Shown: one piece after another, positions 17,820 through 30,362 of the stretch
Layout of the letters: each line of letters begins with the position of its first letter
Position numbering within the stretch: position 1 is the stretch's first letter
Source: Dipteronia dyeriana
Taxonomy: Eukaryota > Streptophyta > Magnoliopsida > Sapindales > Sapindaceae
NCBI GenBank assembly: GCA_032871835.1
Contig: CM065295.1
Coordinates: 22,764,501 to 22,828,500, forward strand
Reading direction: 5' to 3'
DNA length: 64,000 nt
The notes under the pieces: model-generated
Seen by the model: only the letters and a program-made list of their open reading frames with translations
What the model was told of the DNA's origin: nothing
Database searches by the model: none
Position numbers and translations under genes: made by a program

Positions 17820-18368
17820 AATAAAAACTGTGTTAAAGTGCATAATCACTTTTTCATTACTGGTTCAACACTACAAAATTCTGAGAAAAACTGCCAAGAA
17901 TCCTGGAACAGTTACATAAGCATTCTCAGCTATCCACATTCCAAATAAATTCTAGGCAGAACAATTGGGCGACTTACAAGTCACTTGACAGAAACTCCTG
18001 ACAATATCACCCTTAACAAGATTTCCTGCTGCTACAACAACAAATGAATGAAAGATAAACAATGCAAGTAATTAAGAAATTTCTATACAATGATGATAGA
18101 ATGCAGCGTCCTCCTGTAGGTATACTGTAGTGATGATGAGTAAACAATAAAACTAATCATGAAAAATATTCAAGCAATAATATCATCACAAATACAAATA
18201 ATAGAAATATGGAAAAAGCCTGAATTCATTTTCCTTCAAAATTATTTGCCATTGTTCAAACATAGCCTCAAAACTGGAAGCTGTGTATAGCTGTCATGTT
18301 TAACCAAAAATTATAAATGAGGCTAGAAGTCTTGGTTCAGTATCCAGGAAATAGGATAATTAATTATA
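17820..18368 (-). other. 3' untranslated and flanking region of the DRM gene
   Basis: Downstream of the DRM stop on the minus strand. Base composition is less AT-skewed than the spacer beyond it and no repeat is apparent, consistent with a 3' UTR. The polyA site is not resolved. Confidence 0.4.
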
Positions 18369-21300
18369 TTAAACCACTATTTTTTTCTCATTGTAAACTT
18401 GTGCCCAATTCTTCACGATGTCTAGAATGCGAAAATAATCATAAAAAAGAGAAGAATGACTACCCTCAAGGCCATCTCGAGTGTATCTGTTGCTGCCAGC
18501 AAGATTGTTACATGGACTACCTCCAACAACAAGATCAAATCCACCAAATGAATCCATTAGCTGCTCTAAACGGTCGCTATTAAGTTGTTGAACATCAGCC
18601 ATATCAATCAAAGTTCCTCTCTGGTTGGTTTGTTCCCACCAACTCCGAACAATGCTTCTATTCACTTCTGAGATCTCAACTGACACAACATTCTTCAACG
18701 GGATACCAAGCCGGTGAAGAGCAACTTCTGCGCCACCAATCCCTGAGAAAAGAGAGAGAAGGTTGATGCCTCTTGGAAACATGTCCTTCAAGACTGATAG
18801 GTGGTAGGCCACCGTGTCAACTTGGAAGGAGTTCCCAAGAGATTTATACCTATCAGTCCTACTAATTCCCCCTCCCCTTGTATGGTTCCTCGGAAATCCC
18901 AAAAGCATTTCTACTTCATCTGGTTCAAGTGGAGCTAGCTTATTCCTTCCAACCCAAACGAGGTTCCATTTTCGACACTCGTCCATAACATATTTTTGGA
19001 CATTATAGGGTGGTTCATTTTCATACTTCTCCAACGCCTTGCGAATCCTCTCTGTCAATTTTGCACTAGCAACACAAGTCTGTAAGCAATTCAACTTGGT
19101 CCTAGTGTCCCATTCAGGCCACCACCTCCTAGTTAAAGGAAGTGCTTCATATATGGTGTTGGGAGGAAGCGGAAGAACAGGGAATCTGTTATTGATTGGC
19201 AAATTGTGCACATATCCCCTTTTCCTCGCAGCAGCACAAAAATATTTGGAGTCCACAAATTCCGGCTCCACGTCGTATAAAAATCTTGAAATAGTGTCCC
19301 AAACTCCTTTTGGAGCAAGAGCCACATTCTCATAATAAAAGTAAGGAGGCCCAACAGCTGCTTCTGGAAGCTTTCGATGAATTACACAGTCTGGATCACT
19401 CGGGGTACCAAACCCAATCATTGGATTTGGGAGACGAATAGCCTCATCCTCTCTAATCCCCTGGTCCAACATTCTCCTCTTCTTGTGTTTATGGTGATCA
19501 TTGCATAACTTCTTCGGCCTTACCTGTAAAAATGAAGATTAGAACAAACATTCAGTTATAGACATAGTGAACTGGGTGTGAGTAGAATCGAAATGATACA
19601 ACGGTTATAATTCATTAGCAATCACAAAGTAAAAAAAAAAAAAAAAACGAATACTTTTTCTTCTATTTCCTCTAGAAGTGCATCATTTGCCTTGGCCATT
19701 TGAGCAGCACAAATGAAATCTGTCAAGACAGCAATAGTGGAGTCTGACCCTGCAATGTTTGAAAATGAAGAATATGAATAAGAAATACAGGCTACACACA
19801 TTCACTGCAATTACTAAGACTGAAGGTCCGCTGTCCGCATAATCAATAACATAAACAACCAAAACAGAAGACAAAGCCCAAAGAAGCATGCAGTCCAAAC
19901 TCAAAAACAGTACCCAGTCAATGTGATCTACTTTATCATAGTTTAAACACAACAAGATGGAAAAAGCAAAATCATCATTCAGTGAATGACAAAACAGTCA
20001 AATATGCATCAATGCACGTCTCATTTAATTGAAAACTCCAGTCTTGGCATTTTGATTTTTGACTTTTAAAACATATAGAAAGGGAACATATTTGGAACAA
20101 CTTATTGCAAAATACTGTTCCGACACAGAAAAAGTATCACATAACTTTGACAAACAAATAGTGCAGCAGGAGGAACTGCAGTTGTAATGAAGCATTGTTA
20201 TGGTTTAAAGCATAAAATAAATACTATTGTATACCTCTGATACAATAGTATCAAAGTTCACCACGTTCATTGAATTGAATAAATGCTGGAAAAAGTAAAA
20301 GAATGATGTATCAGGAACAACGGGAAAATATATTTACCACGTACAGTATAAGTTGTCATATAATGATAAATTAAATTGAAGAATAAAAAATACATGAAAG
20401 GAAGGAAGAAATAGACAAACAGTGATCAATAATTCCAAGAATCAGACACAAGAAAGCTAGATTATTTTTGTATTCAAGGATTCGAAACACAAGCACAACC
20501 ATGGGAAGGGGCAAAAAACTCTTCTTTTTTTTCTTTATTCCCTTTTCAATTGCTCAGTAACATTTGAACAGAGGACCTGCCACCACCCCTTTACCATTCA
20601 ATGGCTGCACCCATCATCTCAAAAGTATTAGACGGATCCCCTCTGGTGAAAAATATGATAAGAAGAATTCTTATACCAGAAACTTATAACTTCCTTACCG
20701 ATTAATAACAAAATGGAAAAGAGGGAGAAGCCAAAGGGACATTAATATACTTATAGCAAAATACTTTACTGGAAACTATTGCCTGCTCGAGGGTATAGCA
20801 CCGAGCCACTGAGTAATAACTTTTCAGATTATATTAATATTGTCAAGTATGAAGCATACGCAATTGCCTTGAACATATACAAAAACCACTGTAAACTGGA
20901 ATACTCACCACATCTCTCCATGGCTATTGAAGCCTCCTCCACTGTGTACCCCATGCTTGCTAAGGACAACAGTTTATTTTCTTTATCAGAAGCACAATTT
21001 GTAGTTTCCTGAAGAATAAAATAAAATTTTGCAAGCAATCAGCAAGTAAAATGCATATATTTCTGCCAGACAAATAAACAACTAGCATCCAATATTTAAA
21101 ATATCCGATACATACAAATGAATGCATCAGTGGTCACAGCTATATGTGATCTTTTAGAATGTGCAGCCAGGAATATAAATAACATGGTATTAGTTGTGCA
21201 AAGTAGATATTTGCTGATCACCACATTTTCAGTAGATTATATCATATAAAATCACTGCATAAGTTTTCCATAACACAGATCTAAGTATTATGGCCGAAAA

Positions 21301-24300
21301 ATCAAATTACCTCACTATCAGAGAAACCATCAATATCTGAGAAATCATCAAGAAAGCTGCCTTCATATTCTGAAGAGAGATCAGAACCAACTTGATTCTG
21401 TGCTTGAAGAGACTTTTCAACAGCCTGCCAAACATTAAATAAATAAACAGTCAAACAAGCTATACAAAAATAGAAGAAAGGTAAAAGAAAAATATCCAGA
21501 TTAAATTTTTCCCATAAAGAAAAACAGTAAATTATTAATCAGAATTGAAACTACTTTTTCCTTACAAAAGCAGAAACAACAAACCCATCTCAGCTGAATA
21601 AGAAAAATAGGTGAAACTAACATTTCGGGGTAGATCGATAACAGATCATAGAATGGCCACCAAAGGTATTGTTTGACTTTAATGTCTATTATTAATACAT
21701 GGATAGGGTGGATCAAAACAATGTGGGAGTACCAATGGAAGAATTTCAAACTTCAACTTCAACAATACATTTCAGCAGTCAAACCCAGGTATCAATACAA
21801 GATTAAGTCATTTTTGGAATTTACAAACCATATGGACAACCAGGTTTACCGTCCTGTATGCGTTTTTCGTTGACTGTTTTTCGAAAAGAAAAATGAAAAT
21901 GAAACAAACAGTGTTTTTTATTTTCCAAACTATTTTAGTTTGGAAAGAGTTCAGACACTGAACTCGTCTGGTAGATGAAATGTAAACAAACTGTATTTTG
22001 AAAATGAAAACGTAAAAAACTCGTCCGGTAGATTAACCGAAAGATATCAAAAATTATAATTTTTCTAATTTTTTCCTTGATAAGTAGAAAATTTTCTAGA
22101 TTTGAAGAAATATGTGAATTTCCAGATTCTGAGAATTTCCAACCCATAAAATCAAAATATTAACCACAATTATTAGATGCAACCTAGAAAATCAAACTCA
22201 TACAATCAACACAATCAAACTCATACAATCAACATAAATCCAGAAAATCAAACACCATTATCCATTCATCAAAAACAAACCCAGAAAATCAAAATCAAAC
22301 ACATTCATTAAAAACAAACCCAGCAAACCAAACACAATAACACTCAAAACGCCATAAATTACTTCCAAAAACACACATCACAAATAATGGAGATTTTTAT
22401 TAAATAAATATTATTTTTTTATTAAATATAAAATCTTAAAAAAAAGGAAAAAAAAATTAAAAAAAATTGAAAAGAAATTGAGGGCAGATCGACGGATCTG
22501 CTCCTCCAAAGCAAAGAAAAAAAAAGGGAAAAAAAGCGAAATGAGTCAAATGAAGAAAGAATAAGCAGATGAAGAAACTGAGGGCAGATGACGAGAAGAA
22601 AGAAGAAGAAAGTGGAAAGAAGAGACGAAGATGAGAGAATATGAGAACCGGAAAGCAAAAAGAAGAAATAAGGAGATGAAGATGAGAGAAGACGGTACCT
22701 GTGTTCAAAGTGGAAAAAAAGAAAAAAAATTGTTGATTTTTTTTTAAAAACAAAAGCAAAAATAAAGAAAACAAGTATTTTGTGTTTTTCAAATATTTCA
22801 CTGGTTCTGTTTTCATTTTGTTTTTTGTCTTTTGAAAATAAAATGAAAAACGGTTAACGAACGCGAATTCGAAATCATTTTTGGAAAACAAAAACAAAAA
22901 CAGACCGAAAAACAGATGCAGGACGAGGGCTAACATTTCGGGGTAGATCGATAACAGATCATAGAATGGCCACCAAAGGTAATGCTTGACTTTAATGTCT
23001 ATTATTAATACATGGATAGGGTGGCTCAAAACAAGGTGGAAGTACCAATGGAATAATTTCGAACTTCAACTTCAACAATACATTTCAGAAGTCAAACCCA
23101 GGTATCAATACAAGATTAAGTCATTTTCGGAATTTATAAACCATATGGACAACCAGGGTAAGAAATCCAAGAATTTAATTTTTAAAGTAATTAAATAAGA
23201 ATCCACTCTTCAGAAATGATCACTGAAACTAGTCAGTACGACCGGTTGCTTCTTGCTTAAATTTACCGCACCACATTAATGCAAGTTTGTTACGCTGCTA
23301 AAAATTCGTCAAGCGAGCCTTCTTAGCTAGTTAGTACCATATCCACTCACAAAAACTGATGACTCAAACAATTGATGCAGTGAACAATATACAATTCATT
23401 ATATTTGAAAGCAGTGTGCAAACCATCTCAACAATCAAAATTTGGAAATGAGCACCAACTGCAGTGTCAAAAACAAAAAATTGAGGCAAGAATTAACTCA
23501 CTGTGAATGTGAGGAGAGTTTCCAATATTGAATCTGTATTTCCGTCACCTGAATATTAGGCAAAAGGGGTTATAGATGAAGATTCCAAGGAGAAAATTAA
23601 TGCACAAGGTGAGAAAAAAATGGGCTTTACCATTTTCCTGAATCGCTTTGGCAACCATTTCCTCAGAAAACCCCATCCCTACAAAATGATCAACCAACTT
23701 GGAGTTTGAAGAGCTTGCTGATGAGCTAGCCTGGAAGTACAAAAAGTGTATACATACATATACATGCATTAAGCTAGTGCATAAACGCTTTCATATACAT
23801 AATTATGAGATGGATATGAGAAGTGTGTTTTCAAGATTTCATCGAGCTATAAGCATTTTACAACAGAAATGAAGTGGACATCAACTCACAGAGTATTTGA
23901 GGAGAGTTTCAAGTATCAAATCTGTATTTTCTTCTCCTGGATAATGATCAAAGCAATGTTACAGTTGAAACTTTCAAAGTATATCTTAATGCTTTCATGG
24001 TGATAAATCATAGATAGAAGCCATACCACATTCCTGAACAACTCTGGCAACAATTTCTTCAGAAAAGCCCATTCCTACAAAATGATCAATCATCTTGGAG
24101 CTGGAAGAGACTGCTGATGTGCTCGCCTTGACAATCTGACAGAGAGTTTTAGCATTAGTTTGATGATGAATATCTAGAATCGAACCTCTAATCAGTAGAT
24201 ACGTAAATATCCACGTAAATATCCACGTAAATATCCAGAAGTGAGGGCATTCAGAAAAACCAAATCAGTCTAAACCCATATATAGTACACACACACATCG

Positions 24301-25763
24301 AACCTCTAATCAGTAGATATGTAAATACACACACACATCGAACCTCTAGTTAGTATTTATTAGTATATACGTATATACACACACACACACACACACCGAA
24401 CCTCTAATCAGTAGATACGTAAACACGGAGACACACACACATCGAACCTCTAATAGGTAGATACGTAAATACACACACATCGAACCTCTAATCAGTAGAT
24501 ACGTAAACACACATCGAACCTCTAATCAATAGATACGTAAATACACACACACATCGAACCTCTAATTAGTAGATATGTAAATACACACACACACATCGAA
24601 TCTCTAATCAATAGATACGTAAATACACACGTTAAATACACACACACACACACACCGAACCTCTAATCAGTAGATACGTAAACACACACACACACACGTC
24701 AAACCTCTAATCAGTAGATACGTAAATGTCCGGCATTCAGAAAAACCAAAATAGTCTAAACCCATATCTAGAAAACACACACACACACACATACATATCT
24801 AGAAAGTGAGTGCATTCAGTGAAAACCAAATCACACACACATATATACAAACATATCCAGAAAGTAAGTGCACACACACACACACACACATCGAACCTCT
24901 AATTAGTAGATATGTAAATATCCAGAAGTGATGGCATTCAGAAAAATTAAATCAGTCTAAACCCATATCTAGAAAACATACACACACATATATATCCAGA
25001 AAGTGAGTGCATTAAGAGAAAACCAAATCACACACGCATACATACAAACATATCTAGAGAGTGAGTGCATTCACACACACACAAACAAACACATATCCAA
25101 AAAGTGAGTGCATTCAGAGAAAACCAAATCAGACACACACATACATACATATCACGAAAGTGAGTACATTCAGAGAAAACCAAATCACACACACATACAT
25201 ACATATCCAAAAAGTGAGTGCATTCAGAGAAAACCAAATCACACACACACACATACATACGTATCAAGTCTAAGCCCTTCACTACTAGAACAACACCATA
25301 ATGTAGAGTGGAACAGGCAAGGACGTATTCATATATTCCACATTATAAGCGAGAGGGGGCAAAGAAGAAACAGCATGAAAAACTCTGACAAGTACTGCAA
25401 AATTTTCCAAAAAGGATATGGCAGTAAAATGCTATATGTATTGAACTTAACAGTACATCAGTATTTAATTAATCTGCACATGAACTCAACAACTAATTGA
25501 CATAAACAAAATTTTTAAAACACCACAACCATATATTTTGATGATAACCATAAAACCTTCATTGAGCACCATCTTTATAATCAGTCAACTGTAAGAACAT
25601 GTACCTCAGTTGACCCTGCATTAATTTCTCCACCTGACTCTGCATTAATTTCTCCACCGCGAAGTCTCATATTTGAAGATGGTAACCCATAGCTAGCAAT
25701 TTCAAGCTCATCATCAGTATTCCAGTCAATATCATCACCCTCCCCACCAGATGAGTTTGCATC
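18369..25763 (-). CDS. DRM2: DRM-type de novo DNA (cytosine-5) methyltransferase (first exon unresolved)
   Basis: This enzyme methylates cytosines, in Arabidopsis guided by small RNAs in the RdDM pathway. The coding exons I can place are 25605-25763, 24027-24126, 23890-23936, 23631-23730, 23502-23548, 21311-21424, 20909-21008, 19655-19749 and 18369-19523. Phases agree and give 638 codons without the first exon. Order: acidic N-terminus (DIDWNTDDELEI), UBA 1 and UBA 2 (both with VGMGFSEE), an acidic stretch, UBA 3 (LASMGYTVEEAS), then the catalytic domain in the permuted DRM order. Motif IX (SLGNSFQVDTVAYHLS) precedes motif I (LSLFSGIGGAEVAL), motif II (SVEISEVNRSI) and motif IV with the catalytic cysteine (GGSPCNNLAG). 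The stop TAA is at 18369-18371. No disabling lesion was found. The initiator ATG must lie upstream in another exon ending in phase 0; ATG followed by GTACAT at 25995-25999 is one of several candidates. DRM1 is the alternative name. Confidence 0.93.
21617..21844. repeat. 228-bp direct repeat, copy 1 (DRM intron)
   Basis: Starts CTAACATTTCGGGGTAGATC and ends ACAACCAGG. It matches 22930-23157 over the same 228-bp length with about 10 substitutions and no indels by eye. It lies in the intron between the DRM exons at 21311-21424 and 23502-23548 and immediately flanks a TIR element. Confidence 0.85.
21845..22929. mobile_element. 1.1-kb TIR element (family E) in a DRM intron
   Basis: The left end contains CGTCCTGTATGCGTTTTTCG. 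The complement of the right end contains CGTCCTGCATCTGTTTTTCG, so the termini are inverted repeats. Subterminal blocks GGTTAACCGAAA and AAAACGGTTAACGAACGCG are shared with the element at 30363-31154. Between them is a purine-rich stretch (22436-22700) absent from the other copy. There is no transposase. Superfamily is not certain. Confidence 0.7.
22930..23157. repeat. 228-bp direct repeat, copy 2 (DRM intron)
   Basis: Second copy of the repeat at 21617-21844, same orientation and same length. It begins directly after the right terminus of the inserted TIR element. Confidence 0.85.
24180..25265. repeat. Intronic minisatellite and (CA)n-rich tract in the DRM gene
   Basis: The intron between the exons at 24027-24126 and 25605-25763 is largely tandem repeats. 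One unit of about 40-50 bp carries ATCGAACCTCTAATCAGTAG then ATACGTAAATA and (CA)n, and recurs roughly ten times between 24295 and 24915. A second unit, GAAAGTGAGTGCATTCAGAG then AAACCAAATCACACACA, recurs about six times between 24800 and 25250. ORFs here are repeat artefacts. Confidence 0.85.
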
Positions 25764-28740
25764 CTACATAAATTTGTGTACACGCATCAAAACAAAAAAG
25801 AAAAGTGCATTCTATAATAGATAAAAATGGATTCAACAAATAGATTCTTTTTCTATTCGTTGGCAAGCTAAGTACAACTGATTAACGTAATAAGAAAATG
25901 CGTCAAAAAAAAAAACCTTAATAAGAAACTATAATTATTAATAAACAGTGATGAATACAAGAATAAGGTACAAAGAAATAAGGAAAGAAGATGTACCATG
26001 TCTTTGTACACTCTACTTCAGCCAAAGAAAGGTTTTCAAGCTGTTCAAGAAATCGTTGTAGGATATAAGTTCCAAATCAAGTTAAATAAAGTTTGGTTGA
26101 TTTCAGTTATCTCACACATTGTTTGGCTTAAATACACAGCCACCACAGGTATAAAATTTGTCACCAACCTCCTCAACTGTTAATCAATTTTAAAAGTAGA
26201 TATCTTAATTAAATGGAACACCCAATTTTACAGTTATATATGTTTTAAAAAAGGGGACTGTCTAATCCATCCCTAAATAAGTTGAAATTACACAAGAAGT
26301 AACTAAAATAACATTGGTTCACTTTTAGTATTAAAAAAAACGGCTGTTGATTCACTTTTTAGTCCATAATCATAATATAAATTTCCGGGATAAATATTTC
26401 AGTATTGGAGGGAAGAGCCAAAGATCGTCACTGTTCCCATCAACCATAACCTCCCATTGTTCATCCCCTATGAATTGTCAATCAAGACAATACAAACCTC
26501 ACAATCTTATTTGACACATGATCACTCGTCAACACCTAAAATTTACCGAACCCAAAAATACCAAGCCTTGGACAAAACCTTATAACACTCTAGAGTCGAG
26601 ACCTTCTTAAACAGCAACCCCATCTTCTCTTCACTTTCTTTCTCAGTAAAAAATTCAGTTATTGCTTTCTTAAAATGTAGACTACATTTTTCACAATTAC
26701 TTCTTTGGGTAATCATCAGATTTCCTACATTTTACACTTTCAATAAACCCCTTTAAAGCATTAAATCATACAATTATACAAACCCCAACAACGAACAGAT
26801 TTTCCCATTAATTTTCAAAATTTCTTATAAGCACTTGCTGATCCTCCTATAAATCTCATAACATCTTGGTAACCAAACAGCACACTCAACCTGCTCCAAT
26901 TAGGATCCAGACCCATTCCTAACCCTAAGTCAGCCAGAATCACTCTCAACCATCAACTTAATCCTTGCTCAATTAATAGAGACACGAGGCGCAAAGGCAC
27001 CATGAGAGGAGGGAAGAGAATTATGGCCCTTGCTAAAATAACCTTCACTCATTGGTAACACTATTGCTCAAATTAGTATCTTCTAAATTTGAAATCCAAA
27101 GGAAGCATGCAAGAGGGATTTTATTTACCTTTTTTTTCCCTTAACATGGCATTACCTGGTGGTAGGTGGAGGTGGAGGTGGAGGTTACAGGCAATTTGGC
27201 ACATTTTAGGCGCACAAGTTTCTAAATTTACTTTTTAATTTAAAGCAATTGTCAAAATTACTTTGATACCTTGTGGATGCTAAAATTAATAAGCGTTAAT
27301 TAATAGCGAGGAGGCTAGTGACGAATCCCTAAACCTTTGGGAGTTGAGTGTATTTAAGTTAAACCATAGTTCTAGAGGCGCAAAGGTCCCCTTGGAGCCT
27401 AGCTGCAAGGCAAGGCACAAAAAAAAAAAGTGCCTAATAGCTTTTTATGAATTTCCCAATGGGAATAATTCATAAAAATTGTATTAACCTAATTAATCCT
27501 GTAACTTACAAGTTACTAGGCAAAATGTAAGATGCTAAACTATCAATAACAAAAACATAATTCATAAACCAATTAACATGTAATCATCATATTAATAGCA
27601 AAGTAGCAAACACAACTCAAACCAACTCTAGCCGTTTCAAACATCCTTTTGGTCATCATTAAAAGTGAAAGAAACAAGTTTTTTGACCATTTTATGTCTA
27701 AAAGGAAAATAATTTAATACAATTCTGTCACTATCAAAAACTTGTTACGAGTCAAAATAGTACTTACTTATGCCAAGAAATATGTAAAAATAGTATTTCT
27801 TTTATCCGTGACAGATTATCAGGAGCATTTAAGTCCTGGTAAAATTCAACAGGTCTCCCACTAGAGCTCCCTGAATTCTTAACTTAAACATTTGATTTCA
27901 TAGGTTACGTAGAAAACTAAGCTATAGAAAGGAAAACTATTAGTCCGAAGCAAATGATAAGTTACCCTTCATTTTGTATGCTGAAAATGAAGATCTCACT
28001 CAACAACTTAATAATCTTCAATAACATGAGGTTGAAAAGGATAACATGAGATTAAAAAGAAAACGTACAACTTCAAGCTGTTCCGTCATTATTAAAACAC
28101 AAATTCTTGTTTTCAAAGCGCCAGGAGATACAAAAATTTTAGGAAAAATGAAAACAGCAGTTTGATTGGATTATAATTAAAAGTATTTTTTTCTGTATAA
28201 TTATAAAAACTAGTTCAAATTTTGAGATTGTATTATAATTAAAAGAAGGTTGTTTTACTTGTTTATAGTTTGTATAAAAATCGTTTTGAAAAACTCTAAT
28301 TCACATTCCAATATTGAGAAACCATTCAACCACGAACGAAATACCCACTTTTCAACCCTCCATTTTACTACTATTTCTTAGAAACAAAACAGAAGACTCC
28401 CATAAATGCATGTACAAAACGCCTGAACTCATACCAAACACAAACAAAACAAATCACTGTAAACTTGAAAAAAGAAAAAGAAAAATACCTCCTTTGAACA
28501 GAGATTACCTTAGCAAGTTGATAGGAACTCCACTGAACCTGAAACCACAAAATAAAATAAAATAAAATAAAATAGTCAATTAACTAACAACAATAATGTA
28601 CCTAGTCTCTGAAAAAACCTGCCGGTAAAAATCTTCACCTACAAGTTTGGGACTAGGTTGAAGAAGAGAAGAGAAGAGAAGAGAGAGAATGGTTAAATAA
28701 AGACGCGAGATTTCAGAGAGTAGAGCCGTTTCGAAAAATG
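25764..28740 (-). other. 5' region of the DRM gene: leader introns and UTR exons (partly resolved)
   Basis: No other gene is seen here. One convincing non-coding exon lies at about 28511-28540: acceptor GTGGTTTCAG, exon GTTCAGTGGAGTTCCTATCA and following bases, then donor GCTAAG|GTAATC. A possible donor CTTGTAG|GTGAAG occurs near 28640-28648. The start-codon exon is probably between 25764 and 28500 but cannot be fixed by eye, since several ATG|GT candidates exist (about 25999, 26445, 27002). Confidence 0.45.
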
Positions 28741-29905
28741 AGTTTGGAGAGAGGACCGATTTTTGGTATGGAATCTGGATTTTTATGGAACCGTTTTGAA
28801 ATGATTTTTAAGTTAAAAAAAATAAAATCAAATAAAAATAAAAATAATTTCAATATATCGTGTACTCGCCGGGCAGCGCACCCTAGGATTTTTATCGTGT
28901 ACTCGCGCTCGCGGCTGTCTTGTAAACTTGTTTTTGTACTGGCTTTTTTTTTTCTTTTTTCTTTGCAGCTTTTGTTTCGTGACCGGTTTATGGGACTGCG
29001 TCGGATTTCTCGGCACAGCCCCGAGAGTTTCACGTCATTATCCTTCCGTTTATAGTTTTCATTGTTTAATTTTTTTTAATATAAATGTTACAAATTTCGA
29101 ATGTAATTGTATTTATCTGTCAGGTTAATTACAATTTTAAATACGTAGCTTAAGATAAAATTTCAATATACTTTTAAAAGAATAAAAGAATAACTAATCT
29201 AAAAGAGAGTACTCAAATTTTGTACTCATTCATATATATATATACTGATTTGACATCAAATCTTATTTTATTATTTATTAACTCTTAGACCGTTTGATAA
29301 GGAATAGTTATAAAATTGATCGATTATTTAAAAAGTCAAACATATCCTTAAAATCTCTATATATTCATATGATTCTATAGGGGTATATAACGAGGATAAA
29401 AATGTAAATAATATTTATGGATGAGTTGGCCTCCACTATATAGATATCTGTGCATCATATAGGATAAAATTTCATTCACCTCTCCTGATTTCACTAAACC
29501 ATCTAAATATTCCAAATATAGATTCATTGTTTCATACGAAAATTAAAAATTTTCATTTATTCCTTTGTAACAGTGTATTTGGTATGATTTAGCAGTTATT
29601 TTCGGATTTAATTTTAATTATTATTTGGCTCCAATTGATTTGTAACTTTTTATAGGTAGATTAGGAGAAATCCAATTTAAACTTCCTTTTATATTATATT
29701 ATATTATATATATATATGACAAAAAACGAAAAATCTCTAAACCATAACTCATAATTTTTTTAGTCTAATCCTATATACAAATATACACAACACGATTATA
29801 CTACATGTATGTTTGAGTATCCAGATACAAGTGACACTATTACGTGTATTAGAATACACTAACATGTAATAACAAACTATGTTCTCCTTTATTGATTAAG
29901 ACTTT
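28741..29905. other. Presumed DRM promoter and spacer
   Basis: A locally GC-richer stretch (28857-29040) repeats TATCGTGTACTCGC twice about 40 bp apart, near where DRM transcription should begin. The rest is AT-rich and shows nothing recognisable. Confidence 0.35.
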
Positions 29906-29909
29906 AGAA

Positions 29910-30300
29910 CATTTTCAATACAATGTTATTTGGATAAGCTAATACTATAGTTTAACATAAAGTAAAAAAAACATCTCTCAATATAAAAAATAGCGTATAC
30001 CAAATTTGATATAACAATAAGTACTACTTTTTTAATTACAAAAATACCACTTAATTACATTGAATACATTAATTGATGACTATTATAATTTTAAACAATA
30101 AAAATATTATATAAATTGAATGTATTAATTATATTTGTTGATTTCTATAATTTTAAATAAAAAATAAATAAAAATAACATTTCAAATGAAATTATGCATC
30201 TGAGTACAATGTTAAAATGATGTGCCAAATATAGTATTTTACTATTTTTTTGTATCAAATTTAGCATTGGCATTGGCATATACATTGGAGATGATCTTAT
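29910..30300. repeat. MITE-like element, family B, copy 3 (inverted)
   Basis: Shares with the copies at 10620-11085 and 11086-15345 the blocks ATTGAATACATTAATT, TCAAATTTAGCA and the terminal CATTGGAGATGATCTTA. Non-coding, no lesion analysis possible. Confidence 0.55.
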
Positions 30301-30362
30301 TTATACAATAATTTAAGAGATAAACTAACTACTTCAACCAAAAAAGAAGAAGAGATAAACTA

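Noticed and set aside
18814..19335. Plus-strand ORFs of 64 and 98 codons
   Set aside because: They are shadows of the DRM catalytic exon on the other strand.
22457..23029. 190-codon minus-strand ORF
   Set aside because: It crosses the TIR element end, a purine-rich tract and one 228-bp repeat. Composition is low-complexity and no domain is visible.
24295..24915. Regularly spaced ~40-50 bp repeats resembling a CRISPR array
   Set aside because: The spacers are (CA)n, not unique sequence, and the tract lies in an intron of a plant gene. It is a minisatellite.
25028..25500. ORFs on both strands in the CA-rich tract
   Set aside because: They are translations of tandem repeats (MYVCVCDL-type) with no coding support.
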